Shown here one piece after another: positions 1 through 7,125 of a stretch of DNA of 64,000 bases. The notes beneath the pieces are model-generated. The model saw nothing but the letters and a program-made list of their open reading frames with translations, did no database searches and had not been told where the DNA came from. Both the position numbers and the translations under genes were made by a program. Origin of the DNA: GCA-2737725 sp033763995 (GTDB taxonomy: Bacteria; Pseudomonadota; Alphaproteobacteria; Rhodospirillales; Rhodospirillaceae). Position 1 is the stretch's first letter, and each line of letters begins with the position of its first letter. The DNA lies in contig JANRJL010000109.1 of assembly GCA_033763995.1 (NCBI GenBank), positions 5,209 to 69,208 of the forward strand, given 5' to 3'.

Positions 1-15
1 CTAGGAGTGGCCAAA

Positions 16-1425
16 ATGACCCGCGGCTCGATGCCCGCACCACGTCGCCTAGCCCGTGCCGCCGCGCTCGCCATCGCTTGGCTGGGCACGTGCGGCGCGG
101 TGGCGGCGGACCCCTTGGCCGGCGCCGATCCCGCGCCGATCCGGTTGAACATGTCGATCAACCTCTCGGGCGAGGCCATCCGTTTGGGCGACCTTTTCTC
201 CGGTGAGCTGATGATGCCGGACAAGACTGTCGCCAGGGCACCCGCGCCCGGTCAACGCTTCGTGCTGCCGGCCGATTGGCTGGCGGATGTGGCGCGTCAG
301 AACGGCATCGATTGGCGCCCGGCCAACGCGTTTGACCGCGCGATGGTTTATCGCCCCGGACACGTTATCGCGGGCAACGAGATCCTCGACGCCATCAAGG
401 GCGAGCTGATCGCACGCGGCATGCCGCGGAATTTCGGACTCAAGGCGACGCCGGCACCGTCGGCGACCATCCCCCTTGGGGCGCCTCACGCCATCGCCGT
501 GCGTGAGGCGATGTTCGACGAAAACTCGGGCACGTTCTCGGCCGTTGCCGAAATCCCGGCCGGCGACCCCCATGCGCAGTTTCTGCCGGTTCGCGGCAAG
601 GTGTTCCCGGTGGTGAGCGTCGCCACGCTGAAACAAGGCCTCGCGCGCAACACGATCATCACCGCGGACATGGTCGCGCTCACGGAGATTCCCGAGAGCG
701 ACATGGCCGGCGCGACCGTCACCGACCCGGCGTTCCTGATCGGGAAATCGCCGCGCGCCTTCATCAAGGCCGGGCAGCAGATTCGCGAGACCGACGTGTC
801 CCATGTGTCATTGGTCGATATCCCCGTCTTGCGCTCGGACGTGCAGCGCGGCACCCAAATTGAGCATGCTCATGTCATGTGGATTTCCGCCAACGCGGCC
901 GACCTGCCGGCGGACGCCGTGACCGACGAGAAACAACTGGTCGGCAAGACGCCGAAGCGCTTCGTGTCGGCGGGCGCACCCGTGCGTCGCGGCGATATCC
1001 AGACGCTCAACCGCGTCGAAATTCCCGTGGCGGCGCGCGACATCCGCCGCGGCACGCCGATCGAAGCCGATGATTTGGATTGGATCGAAGTCAACGAGAC
1101 CGACATTGCCAGCAACGTCGTGCGCACCGAAGGCGAGTTGGTCGGCATGATCGCCACCCAATCGGTCCGGGCCGGCCAGACGTTCCGCCCCCTCAGCGTC
1201 GCCCGCGCGGTTTTGATTCCCAAGGGCAAGGCCGTCACCGTGATTTACACGACTAAAATCATGACCCTGACCGCCAAGGGGCAGGCCCTGGAAGACGGCG
1301 GCGCGGGCCAGATGATCCGCGTGGCCAACAACAAGAGCAAGACCGTGGTGTTTGCAGAGGTCGTTGACGCCGAGACGGTTCGCGTGACCGAGACGCAAAC
1401 CGCCATGAATGCCACGATCAACTAG
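16..1425 (+). CDS. flgA: FlgA, P-ring assembly chaperone with three SAF-like repeats
   Basis: Periplasmic chaperone that helps FlgI subunits assemble into the flagellar P ring. An N-terminal signal peptide ends near AVA-AD (about residue 31). The C-terminal part (VLIPKGKAVTVIY onward) is the usual FlgA beta region. The protein is 469 aa, much longer than the roughly 220-340 aa I expect. The extra length is a series of three SAF-like units at about residues 200-261, 267-328 and 334-395. Each has an R(G/N)T-I start, a Val/Ile-Gly-(K/M) centre and a (K/S/R)AGxx(I/V/F)R end. ATG at 16 is preferred over the in-frame GTG at 7 because AGGAG at 3-7 is ideally spaced from it. Its position before flgH suggests it ends a rod-gene operon that starts outside the window. 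The stop codon lies inside an interspersed repeat. Confidence 0.9.
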   Translation: MTRGSMPAPRRLARAAALAIAWLGTCGAVAADPLAGADPAPIRLNMSINLSGEAIRLGDLFSGELMMPDKTVARAPAPGQRFVLPADWLADVARQNGIDWRPANAFDRAMVYRPGHVIAGNEILDAIKGELIARGMPRNFGLKATPAPSATIPLGAPHAIAVREAMFDENSGTFSAVAEIPAGDPHAQFLPVRGKVFPVVSVATLKQGLARNTIITADMVALTEIPESDMAGATVTDPAFLIGKSPRAFIKAGQQIRETDVSHVSLVDIPVLRSDVQRGTQIEHAHVMWISANAADLPADAVTDEKQLVGKTPKRFVSAGAPVRRGDIQTLNRVEIPVAARDIRRGTPIEADDLDWIEVNETDIASNVVRTEGELVGMIATQSVRAGQTFRPLSVARAVLIPKGKAVTVIYTTKIMTLTAKGQALEDGGAGQMIRVANNKSKTVVFAEVVDAETVRVTETQTAMNATIN

Positions 1426-1543
1426 AGCATTTTCCCGACAAGTGGGAACCGGTTGGCCCCAAGGAACAAGACGGTGAAAATGCGGCCAAGAGGAATGAGT
1501 TACTGAGGTTACGTGATTCGGTTCGAGCGAATTTGACTCTAGA
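1422..1543. repeat. CTAGAG-bounded interspersed palindromic repeat between flgA and flgH
   Basis: This 122-bp stretch starts CTAGAG and ends CTCTAG. It contains the inverted pair GCATTTTC (1427-1434) and GAAAATGC (1476-1483), then a second small hairpin (ATTCG...CGAAT) near 1516-1534. The phrase CCCGACAAGTGGGAACCGG resembles the short intergenic repeats I remember from many rhizobial genomes. That family link is from memory and unchecked. It overlaps the flgA stop codon, so it probably inserted at, and now supplies, the end of the gene. Confidence 0.6.
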
Positions 1544-1567
1544 ACAAGAAAACCAAGGACACAGGCC

Positions 1568-2332
1568 ATGACCCGCCCAATCCGATTTTATTCCCTCGCA
1601 TGCCTGCTCGCGGCCACCGCGCTGACCGGCTGCACCAGCATGGAGAAGCTCTCGCGCGTGGGCCAGGCGCCGTCGATGTCGCCCGTCTCGAGCCCGACGC
1701 AAGAACGCGATTATCGCCCGGTGACGATGCCGATGCCGACGCCGATTTCGCTGGAGCCCCAGGCCAATTCGCTGTGGCGTCCCGGGGCGCGGGCGTTCTT
1801 CAAGGACCAGCGCGCCAAGGAAATCGGCGACGTCATGACGGTGGTCGTCAATATCCAGAACGAGAGCGCGCAACTCAACAACACCACGCGGCGCACGCGC
1901 GACAACGTGCGCGAGACCGTGTCGGTGCCGAATTTCTTCAATGTCACCGACAGCCTGTTCCCCGACGCGACGGCGCCCGCCGTCACGAGCACGACTCCGG
2001 CCTTGGACGCCACATCCGGCAGCGACTTCCGCGGCACCGGCACGATCCAGCGCGGCGAGACCGTCAACATCCGATTGGCCGCGGTGGTGCTGCAAGTCCT
2101 GCCCAACGGCAACCTCGCGATTGCCGGGCGTCAGGAAGTGCGCGTCAACAACGAGCTGCGCGAACTGCAGGTGGCGGGCGTCATCCGCCCCGAGGACATT
2201 CGCTCCGACAACACCATTTCGTGGGACAAGATCGCCGAAGCGCGGATTTCCTACGGCGGCCGCGGCTCCTTGAGCGACGTCCAGCAACCGCGCTACGGCC
2301 AGCAGATCTTCGACGTGATTTTCCCGTTCTAG
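1568..2332 (+). CDS. flgH: FlgH, flagellar L-ring lipoprotein
   Basis: Outer-membrane L-ring subunit, the bushing around the distal rod. The lipoprotein signal ends in LTGC with the lipidated Cys at residue 22. The mature part has the family pattern: SLWRPGARAFFKDQRAKEIGD near residues 73-95, then the beta-rich region GDVMTVVVNIQNES, GTIQRGETVNIRLAAVV and VLPNGNLAIAGRQEVRVNNE, ending RYGQQIFDVIFPF. At 254 aa it has the normal length. It follows flgA after 142 bp filled mostly by a repeat, so both are probably in one operon. The TAG stop forms part of the CTAG that opens the next repeat element. Confidence 0.95.
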   Translation: MTRPIRFYSLACLLAATALTGCTSMEKLSRVGQAPSMSPVSSPTQERDYRPVTMPMPTPISLEPQANSLWRPGARAFFKDQRAKEIGDVMTVVVNIQNESAQLNNTTRRTRDNVRETVSVPNFFNVTDSLFPDATAPAVTSTTPALDATSGSDFRGTGTIQRGETVNIRLAAVVLQVLPNGNLAIAGRQEVRVNNELRELQVAGVIRPEDIRSDNTISWDKIAEARISYGGRGSLSDVQQPRYGQQIFDVIFPF

Positions 2333-2492
2333 TGTCGCGATTCCGAAGTTCGTTCGATCTCCCAGCAAGCACTTTAACGAACTTCGGAATCAAAGCGACA
2401 CTCGAACACTATGAATCTAGTGTGGTTTTGGATTTGAAGTTCCTAAAGGTGCGCGCGGCGAAATCCTAGGAACTTCAAATCCACCACACTAG
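2329..2492. repeat. Double-hairpin CTAG repeat element, copy 1 (downstream of flgH)
   Basis: Two long hairpins in tandem. In hairpin 1 the left arm 2331-2354 pairs with 2376-2402; the arms are identical in reverse complement except for three extra bases (AAA) in the right arm, and the loop is 21 nt. In hairpin 2 the left arm 2417-2445 pairs with 2467-2492; the arms again match except for three extra T in the left arm. Hairpin 2 begins and ends with CTAG. A second copy with the same architecture but different stem sequence lies at 49595-49762. The element could act as a terminator, mRNA stabiliser or mobile REP/MITE-like unit. Its function is unknown. Confidence 0.8.
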
Positions 2493-2496
2493 CGTT

Positions 2497-2673
2497 GTGG
2501 GCGACGTGACCGGTTCGGGGCCCCGAACCGCCGCTTCGCCCACCACCACCTTCTGTTCAGAGGCGCCAAGGCAAAAGGACATTTGTCCCGACCTTGACCC
2601 TCTCTCGCCGCGGGATGGCCTCGCGGTACAGAAGCAAACTCGCCGGCGGTGTTCGCACCGCCGGCATTTTTTT
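2497..2673 (+). ncRNA. Candidate structured small RNA with intrinsic terminator
   Basis: No gene is visible between flgH and position 2923, but this segment folds well by eye. A 47-nt hairpin spans 2497-2543 (GTGGGCGA/TCGCCCAC closing, CGGTTCGGGG/CCCCGAACCG inside). A three-way junction is closed by TTCTGT 2551-2556 with ACAGAA 2628-2633. Its branches are AGAGG/CCTCT (2559-2563/2599-2603) with inner AAGG/CCTT and GGAC/GTCC, and CCGCG/CGCGG (2608-2612/2622-2626). It ends in a perfect terminator. It may be a trans-acting sRNA or an attenuator. It does not match a family I recognise. Confidence 0.35.
2642..2673 (+). terminator. Rho-independent terminator downstream of flgH
   Basis: A perfect 10-bp stem GCCGGCGGTG/CACCGCCGGC (2642-2651 with 2656-2665) has a TTCG tetraloop and is followed directly by ATTTTTTT. 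It ends transcription from flgH or from the candidate small RNA. Confidence 0.9.
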
Positions 2674-2922
2674 GCCCGGGATTCGCGCGGTCGTTGCGCC
2701 TCGCCACCAGCGCCCAGGTTGGCGTCGCGACCGAGCGATCACCCAGGTTCTGCGCGGCGTTGAGGCGGATTCTTAACGAAAGGTTGACGGCGCGGCATCG
2801 GTCGAAAAAAGGCGCCTTGAAAAACTTTTTGTTAACTCCCGGGTGCAATAACAGGCAGCGATAGGAGAGTTTCTATCGTTTTTCCTTCACGGTATGATGC
2901 CACCAGTCAGGGGACTACACGG

Positions 2923-3276
2923 ATGAACATGATGACCAACACCAAGCCAACCGATCTTTCCCTCATCGAGGAAGACGCTTTGGCGCTCACCCAGGCCGCG
3001 CTTGAAATTTCCCGCTCACACGAGTCTCACGACGAGAAGCGTTTGGCGGCGGCGCTCGACCGCAACATGCAGCTTTGGGTGGGAATTCGCACGTTAGTGT
3101 CGAACTCCGACAACCCGCTTCCCATGCCGATCAAGGACAACTTGATCCGCCTTTCCAGTTTCGTTGCTCAGAAGACCTTCGAAATGCAGAGCGGCAAGAG
3201 CACCAAGACCATCGAAACCTTGGTGAACACCAACTTGCAGATCGCCGAGGGACTTCTGGAGAAACGCGGCGCCTAG
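2923..3276 (+). CDS. FlaF-like flagellin-synthesis regulator, second paralog
   Basis: A 117-aa cytosolic protein that aligns with the FlaF protein encoded at 15687-16112. Both share a helical N-terminus (xxALxLTQAALxI against xxAMAFTKAALLL), a central R(N/F)xxLW, then LPxxIKxNxxxLSxFVxxxT and a closing N(L/R)xxAxGL. FlaF proteins link flagellin translation and secretion, acting against the repressor FlbT. Here the gene stands alone between flgH and dksA, away from the flagellins. ATG at 2923 is preceded by CAGGGGA. It has its own terminator at 3311-3342, so it is probably monocistronic. The FlaF call rests on comparison with the paralog. Confidence 0.7.
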   Translation: MNMMTNTKPTDLSLIEEDALALTQAALEISRSHESHDEKRLAAALDRNMQLWVGIRTLVSNSDNPLPMPIKDNLIRLSSFVAQKTFEMQSGKSTKTIETLVNTNLQIAEGLLEKRGA

Positions 3277-3310
3277 GCGCCACGTCACTGACTGGCATCA
3301 TCCACCACGC

Positions 3311-3342
3311 AAAAAGGCGCTTCCCGCGGGAAGCGCCTTTTT
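3311..3342. terminator. Bidirectional terminator between the flaF-like gene and dksA
   Basis: A perfect palindrome, AAAAAGGCGCTTCCC joined to GCGGGAAGCGCCTTTTT, has an A run on the left and a T run on the right. It can therefore terminate both converging genes. Confidence 0.9.
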
Positions 3343-3377
3343 CTTTGGGTTACGCCGCCACGTCGCGCGGTAGCGGA

Positions 3378-3986
3378 TCAATCTGAACGGTGGGTCCGTT
3401 CCATGCGCTCGTGGCGCTCTTGGGCCTCGACGCTCAAAGTCGCGATGGGCCGGGCCTCAAGCCGCTTGAGCCCAATGGGCTCGCCGGTTTCCTCGCAAAA
3501 CCCATAGCTGCCGTCGTCGATGCGATGCAGGGCCGCGTCGATCTTGGCGATCAGCTTGCGGGCCCGGTCCCGTGTGCGCAGTTCGAGCGCCCGCTCCATT
3601 TCCGCCGACGCCCGGTCGGCCAGGTCGGGCTCTTGCAATCCGCCTTCTTGGAGGCTTTCGAGAGTTTCTTCGGATTCCTTCAGAAGCTCGGTGCGCCAAA
3701 ACAACAGCTTGCGCCGAAAATACTCAAGCTGGCGGGGGTTCATGAAGGGTTCCTTGTCGCTCGGACGATAGTCCGGCGGCAGGGTCACCGTGGTTCCCTT
3801 GAGGCCGCCCTCGGGCCTCGCGAGCTTCAGAACGGTCGCACTCGGAGCTTCGAGTTTGCGCGGCTTTTCGATTTTCGCCGCCTTTTTGGCTTTTTTTGCT
3901 GCCGGGCGGGGTGCGGGCGCCTTGCGCGCCTTCGAGCCGCTGGTTTTAGGCTTTTTCTTAGGCGACGGTGTTTTCTTCTTTTTCAT
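3378..3986 (-). CDS. dksA: DksA/TraR-family RNA-polymerase-binding protein, one-Cys type with Lys/Pro/Ala-rich extension
   Basis: Binds the RNA polymerase secondary channel and tunes transcription, usually with ppGpp. The C-terminal ~120 residues carry the DksA coiled coil (PRQLEYFRRKLLFWRTELL) and the conserved ADRASAEMERALELRTRDR and SYGFCEETGEPIGLKRLEAR. The classical four-Cys zinc finger is lost: only FCEET keeps one Cys, and the distal pair is replaced in IATLSVEAQ. Alphaproteobacterial DksA proteins are often like this. About 80 N-terminal residues form a basic Lys/Pro/Ala-rich tail. ATG at 3986 is taken as start; an in-frame TTG seven codons upstream lacks a clear ribosome site. The gene shares a terminator with the convergent flaF-like gene. 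Confidence 0.9.
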   Translation of the reverse strand: MKKKKTPSPKKKPKTSGSKARKAPAPRPAAKKAKKAAKIEKPRKLEAPSATVLKLARPEGGLKGTTVTLPPDYRPSDKEPFMNPRQLEYFRRKLLFWRTELLKESEETLESLQEGGLQEPDLADRASAEMERALELRTRDRARKLIAKIDAALHRIDDGSYGFCEETGEPIGLKRLEARPIATLSVEAQERHERMERTHRSD

Positions 3987-4046
3987 GTAAATCAATACGT
4001 TAGCCAAAGGGGCCGAAAAATGGGGGGCGGCGATTCGCCGACAGGC

Positions 4047-4502
4047 TTATGCCAAACGACGACTGAGTTTGGCTAGCTCTACTTCTGCCCTCAGCTCGAT
4101 TTCGTCAAGCAGCCGGGAAATCACCGGATCGGCCCCTTTTTCCCGCTTTTCTCGCACGATCCGCGCCAAATCGGCCAACCGATCCTTGGGCACGGCCCCC
4201 ATCAGCAGCCCGCGACGCAACTCCTCGAGCCGGTCGAGGATATCCACACCCTTTTGTGCGCGGCGTTTGCGCTCGTCCGGGCTCGAGCGCCGGGCGTCGG
4301 GGTCCACCGACTGAGCCGCCAGCAGGCCCTCGACATGGGCCACGGGCGCGGCAAGGTCGGCGGGGGCCGCCATGCCCGGCCCGGAGTCAGCCGTAACCCG
4401 GTCCAGTTCCTCGGCGAAGCCCGCACCTCCGCCCGCGCGCTCCGTCTTGCGGGCACGCCTGAGGTTGACTGAACTCGGTCCCTTTGGGCCTTCAACCTTC
4501 AT
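4047..4502 (-). CDS. fliX: FliX, class II flagellar assembly regulator
   Basis: FliX is an alphaproteobacterial trans-acting factor that couples early basal-body assembly to the sigma54 activator FlbD. The 151-aa protein starts MKVEGPKGPSS, has a low-complexity N-terminal half and a conserved helical C-terminal half (GVDILDRLEELRRGLLMGAVP ... DPVISRLLDEIELRAEVELAKL). The start at 4502 gives the family's MKV beginning; an ATG eight codons upstream is less likely. It is transcribed divergently from flgI, the arrangement I recall from Caulobacter. The shared intergenic region holds an FlbD-like palindrome (4637-4649). flbD itself is at 49867. Confidence 0.85.
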   Translation of the reverse strand: MKVEGPKGPSSVNLRRARKTERAGGGAGFAEELDRVTADSGPGMAAPADLAAPVAHVEGLLAAQSVDPDARRSSPDERKRRAQKGVDILDRLEELRRGLLMGAVPKDRLADLARIVREKREKGADPVISRLLDEIELRAEVELAKLSRRLA

Positions 4503-4636
4503 CACACCAAACCTGACCGCCAACACCGCAATGTTCGGTTAGCCGCCCGGGCATACCACGCAAAGGTGGTGATATCCCAAACAGCGGCGTCGCCGAAGCC
4601 CGGCTAGACTCGCCAACCCGCGCCCGGATGTCACTG

Positions 4637-4649
4637 GGCAATATTTGCC
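4637..4649. promoter_or_regulatory. Candidate FlbD (ftr-like) site between fliX and flgI
   Basis: GGCAATATTTGCC, an exact match to GGCAA-N3-TTGCC. It lies about 100 bp upstream of the flgI sigma54 promoter, a normal enhancer distance, and about 135 bp upstream of fliX. GTTAAC follows at 4661-4666. It is one of four identical-pattern sites in the window, all upstream of flagellar operons. Binding by FlbD is inferred. Confidence 0.65.
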
Positions 4650-4744
4650 GCTCAAGGAGCGTTAACTGCCGGGGACGCAACTTTCTGACCTGCGGATTTG
4701 GTTAATTATATAAATAAATCAATGACTTATATGGACACCCTTTC

Positions 4745-4760
4745 TGGCACAGAATTCGCA
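4745..4760 (+). promoter_or_regulatory. Sigma54 promoter for the flgI operon
   Basis: TGGCAC-AGAAT-TCGCA matches the -24/-12 consensus TGGCAC-N5-TTGCA with one mismatch and keeps GG-N10-GC. Transcription would start near 4772, about 35 bp before the flgI start codon. Confidence 0.75.
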
Positions 4761-4806
4761 TGGGTTGGCTCGGATGAGTGTGCGCCGCAGTGAGAATCTG
4801 TGAGCC

Positions 4807-6018
4807 ATGCCAAAGAATAATAAAGCCGAGGCCATGATGACCGCTTCAGTCCGTCCGCAAGCCGATGACGCCCGCTCCACCTCGTTGGGGGGCTGGATCG
4901 ACCGCTTCTGGTTCGTCGGAATCCATACATTGATGCTGGCCCTGCTGTTGGCGGCGGCCAATCCGGCCCATGCCTCGTCCCGCATCAAGGACCTCGCCGG
5001 CTTTGAGGGCGTGCGCGAAAACGTCCTAGTGGGTTACGGCCTCGTGGTCGGCCTGCGCGGTACCGGCGATGACCTCAAAAAAATCTCAGCCACAAAAGAG
5101 AGCTTGGCCGGAATGTTGGAACGTTTTGGGGTCAACACACGCGACGGGAAAATGGAGCCAAAAAACGTCGCCGCGGTGATCGTCACGGCTACTATTCCGC
5201 CTTTTTCACGGCAAGGTTCCCGCATCGACATTCAGGTCAGCTCCATTGGAAGCGCGCTGAGCCTGCAAGGCGGCACCTTGGTGGTGACGCCGCTGATGGG
5301 CGCCGACGGCGAGGTCTATGCCGTGGCGCAGGGGTCGGTGCAGGTCGGCGGTTTCGCGGTCGAAGGTGCCGGCGCCAGTATTCAACGCGGCGTGCCTTCC
5401 AGCGGTCGCATCCCCAGCGGCGCTTTGATTGAGCGAGAAATCGACTTCTCGCTGGCCAATCTGCGCCAAGCCTCGCTGCAACTGCGCAACCCGGACCTCA
5501 CGACGGCACGACGCATCGCGCAGGCCGTCAACGCCTTTCTCGGCACCACGTCGTCGATGACGGTTGATCCCGGCACGGTGATGATTTCGCTGCCGGAAGG
5601 CTACGAAGGCACCATGGTCGACGTGATGACCGACATCGAGCAGCTTCAAGTCGATCCGGATCAAACCGCCCGCGTCGTCATCGACGAAAACACCGGCGTG
5701 ATCGTGATCGGCCAGGACGTTCGCATTTCAACCGTGGCCGTGGCCCAGGGCAACCTGACCATCCGCGTCACTGAAACACCGCAAGTCTCGCAACCGGCGC
5801 CGTTCTCGGAGACGGGTGAAACCGTCGTCGTGCCGCGCACGGAAATCACCGTCGATGAAGACGAAGACCGCCGCCTCGCCGTGGTCGATGACGGCGTCAG
5901 CCTGCAAGAACTGGTCAACGGGCTCAACTCACTGGGCGTCGGCCCACGCGACATGATTTCGATCCTTCAGGCGATCAAGGCCGCGGGCGCCCTGCAGGCC
6001 GAAATCGAGGTGATGTAG
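4807..6018 (+). CDS. flgI: FlgI, flagellar P-ring protein
   Basis: Periplasmic subunit of the P ring. It has a long N-terminal region with a Sec signal near residues 35-57 (LMLALLLAAANPAHA). The mature protein starts SSRIKDLAGFEGVRENVLVG and continues with the very conserved GYGLVVGLRGTGD, KNVAAVIVTATIPPFSRQGS and LQGGTLVVTPL. The C-terminus is LQELVNGLNSLGVGPRDMISILQAIKAAGALQAEIEVM. Its length (403 aa) is slightly above usual because of the N-terminal extension; in-frame ATGs at 4834 and 4837 are possible starts. It is first in an operon running through flgL (flgJ starts 3 bp after its stop). Confidence 0.95.
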   Translation: MPKNNKAEAMMTASVRPQADDARSTSLGGWIDRFWFVGIHTLMLALLLAAANPAHASSRIKDLAGFEGVRENVLVGYGLVVGLRGTGDDLKKISATKESLAGMLERFGVNTRDGKMEPKNVAAVIVTATIPPFSRQGSRIDIQVSSIGSALSLQGGTLVVTPLMGADGEVYAVAQGSVQVGGFAVEGAGASIQRGVPSSGRIPSGALIEREIDFSLANLRQASLQLRNPDLTTARRIAQAVNAFLGTTSSMTVDPGTVMISLPEGYEGTMVDVMTDIEQLQVDPDQTARVVIDENTGVIVIGQDVRISTVAVAQGNLTIRVTETPQVSQPAPFSETGETVVVPRTEITVDEDEDRRLAVVDDGVSLQELVNGLNSLGVGPRDMISILQAIKAAGALQAEIEVM

Positions 6019-6020
6019 CC

Positions 6021-6467
6021 ATGACCATGATGGACGCCACCGCATTGATCGGCCGGGCCCAGGACGCTTATGGCCTCGGCGCGCAGCAACGCGCCACCGC
6101 GGACGCCAGCCGGGCGGGTCAGCTTGATCCCAAAAAGGCGAAAGAGGCCGCCGAGAATTTCGAATCGTTCTTCCTCAGCCAGGCCCTTGAGCAGATGTGG
6201 CAGGGCGTCGAGGTGGACCCGATGTTCGGCGGCGGCCATGCCGAGGAAATGTGGCGCTCGATGCTGAATCAGGAATACGGCAAGCACATCGTGAAATCCG
6301 GCGGGCTCGGCATCGCCAATCAGGTGATGAACGAGATGTTGAAGGCGCAGGAAGCGCGCACGATGGCCGACCAGAAGCTCGCGACCCTGACCAGTGCTGA
6401 GCCATCCCAGGATGGGGTGGCAACCACTGCCGGCGCCGTGGCAGCCGCCGCGACGGCTCGCCGGTAG
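6021..6467 (+). CDS. flgJ: FlgJ-type rod-binding protein (CheL-like), no muramidase domain
   Basis: A 148-aa protein carrying only the rod-binding domain of FlgJ, centred on KEAAENFESFFLSQALEQMW, then FGGGHAEEMWRSMLNQEYGKHI and GGLGIANQVMNEMLKAQE. It probably caps or scaffolds the rod as it passes the peptidoglycan layer. Enterobacterial FlgJ has a C-terminal glucosaminidase domain that is absent here, as in other alphaproteobacteria, where the gene is often called cheL. The C-terminus is Ala/Thr-rich and likely disordered. It sits 2 bp after flgI and just before flgN, within one operon. Confidence 0.85.
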   Translation: MTMMDATALIGRAQDAYGLGAQQRATADASRAGQLDPKKAKEAAENFESFFLSQALEQMWQGVEVDPMFGGGHAEEMWRSMLNQEYGKHIVKSGGLGIANQVMNEMLKAQEARTMADQKLATLTSAEPSQDGVATTAGAVAAAATARR

Positions 6468-6482
6468 GAACGGGGTAACGCC

Positions 6483-7103
6483 ATGAATATGATGAACCGA
6501 CCCTTCCAGCGGCCCTCGCCTGCCCCAGTGAGCACAGCTCCAGCGGCACGCGGCAACGGCCAAACCATGACGCCGCCCCAAGCCGCCCTGCGCGCGCCCG
6601 TGGCGGGGTCCGGCCAAGCCCGGCCCGGCCATCAGCCGGCCCCGGCGAACGGCGCCAACCCCAGGGCCAATGCCCATCGCGGCGACGACATGCTGGCGGT
6701 TGTACGGCAGCTTTCGGACCTGTTGAGCAAGGAAAATGCCTCGCTCAAGCGGCACAAAGTGTCGGATGTCAAGGTGTTCGGCGAACGCAAGGAACAGCTG
6801 GCGCGCCTTTACCAGCAGCACATGAACGCGATCCACCGCGATCCTACGGCCGTGAAGACGTGGGACGCAGGCAAACGCAACGCCTTGGCCCACGCGGCCA
6901 TCCGCATGTCGGAATTGATGAAAGAAAACGCGAGCCTTCTGAAGGCCAACATCACCGCGATCAACAAGTTCTTGGGTTCGGTGGTCGAGGCCGTGAAGGA
7001 AAAGCAAGAGAAGGAGTCCGCCTCCTATTCCAGCCGGGGCGCGCTGAACGGTTACGCCGCCGTGAAGCGAAACTTGGCGGTGTCGTTTAACCAAACGATG
7101 TGA
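6483..7103 (+). CDS. flgN: FlgN-like export chaperone with Pro-rich N-terminal extension
   Basis: Likely cytosolic chaperone for the hook-filament junction proteins FlgK and FlgL, encoded directly downstream. The C-terminal 140 residues are all-helical with the FlgN pattern: LAVVRQLSDLLSKENASLKR, RKEQLARLYQQHMNAI and IRMSELMKENASLLKANITAIN. The first ~68 residues are Pro/Ala/Gly/Asn-rich and look disordered, which is unusual for FlgN. The assignment rests on the helical pattern and the position before flgK. Chaperones of this class diverge fast, so a different small flagellar chaperone is possible. Confidence 0.7.
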   Translation: MNMMNRPFQRPSPAPVSTAPAARGNGQTMTPPQAALRAPVAGSGQARPGHQPAPANGANPRANAHRGDDMLAVVRQLSDLLSKENASLKRHKVSDVKVFGERKEQLARLYQQHMNAIHRDPTAVKTWDAGKRNALAHAAIRMSELMKENASLLKANITAINKFLGSVVEAVKEKQEKESASYSSRGALNGYAAVKRNLAVSFNQTM

Positions 7104-7125
7104 GCGGACAGACAGGAGCGGCCAA

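Noticed and set aside
2550..2600. Resemblance to a glycine riboswitch (GGCAAAAGGAC string)
   Set aside because: The short string matches part of the aptamer, but the order of the other conserved blocks is absent and the local pairing is different. No glycine gene follows.
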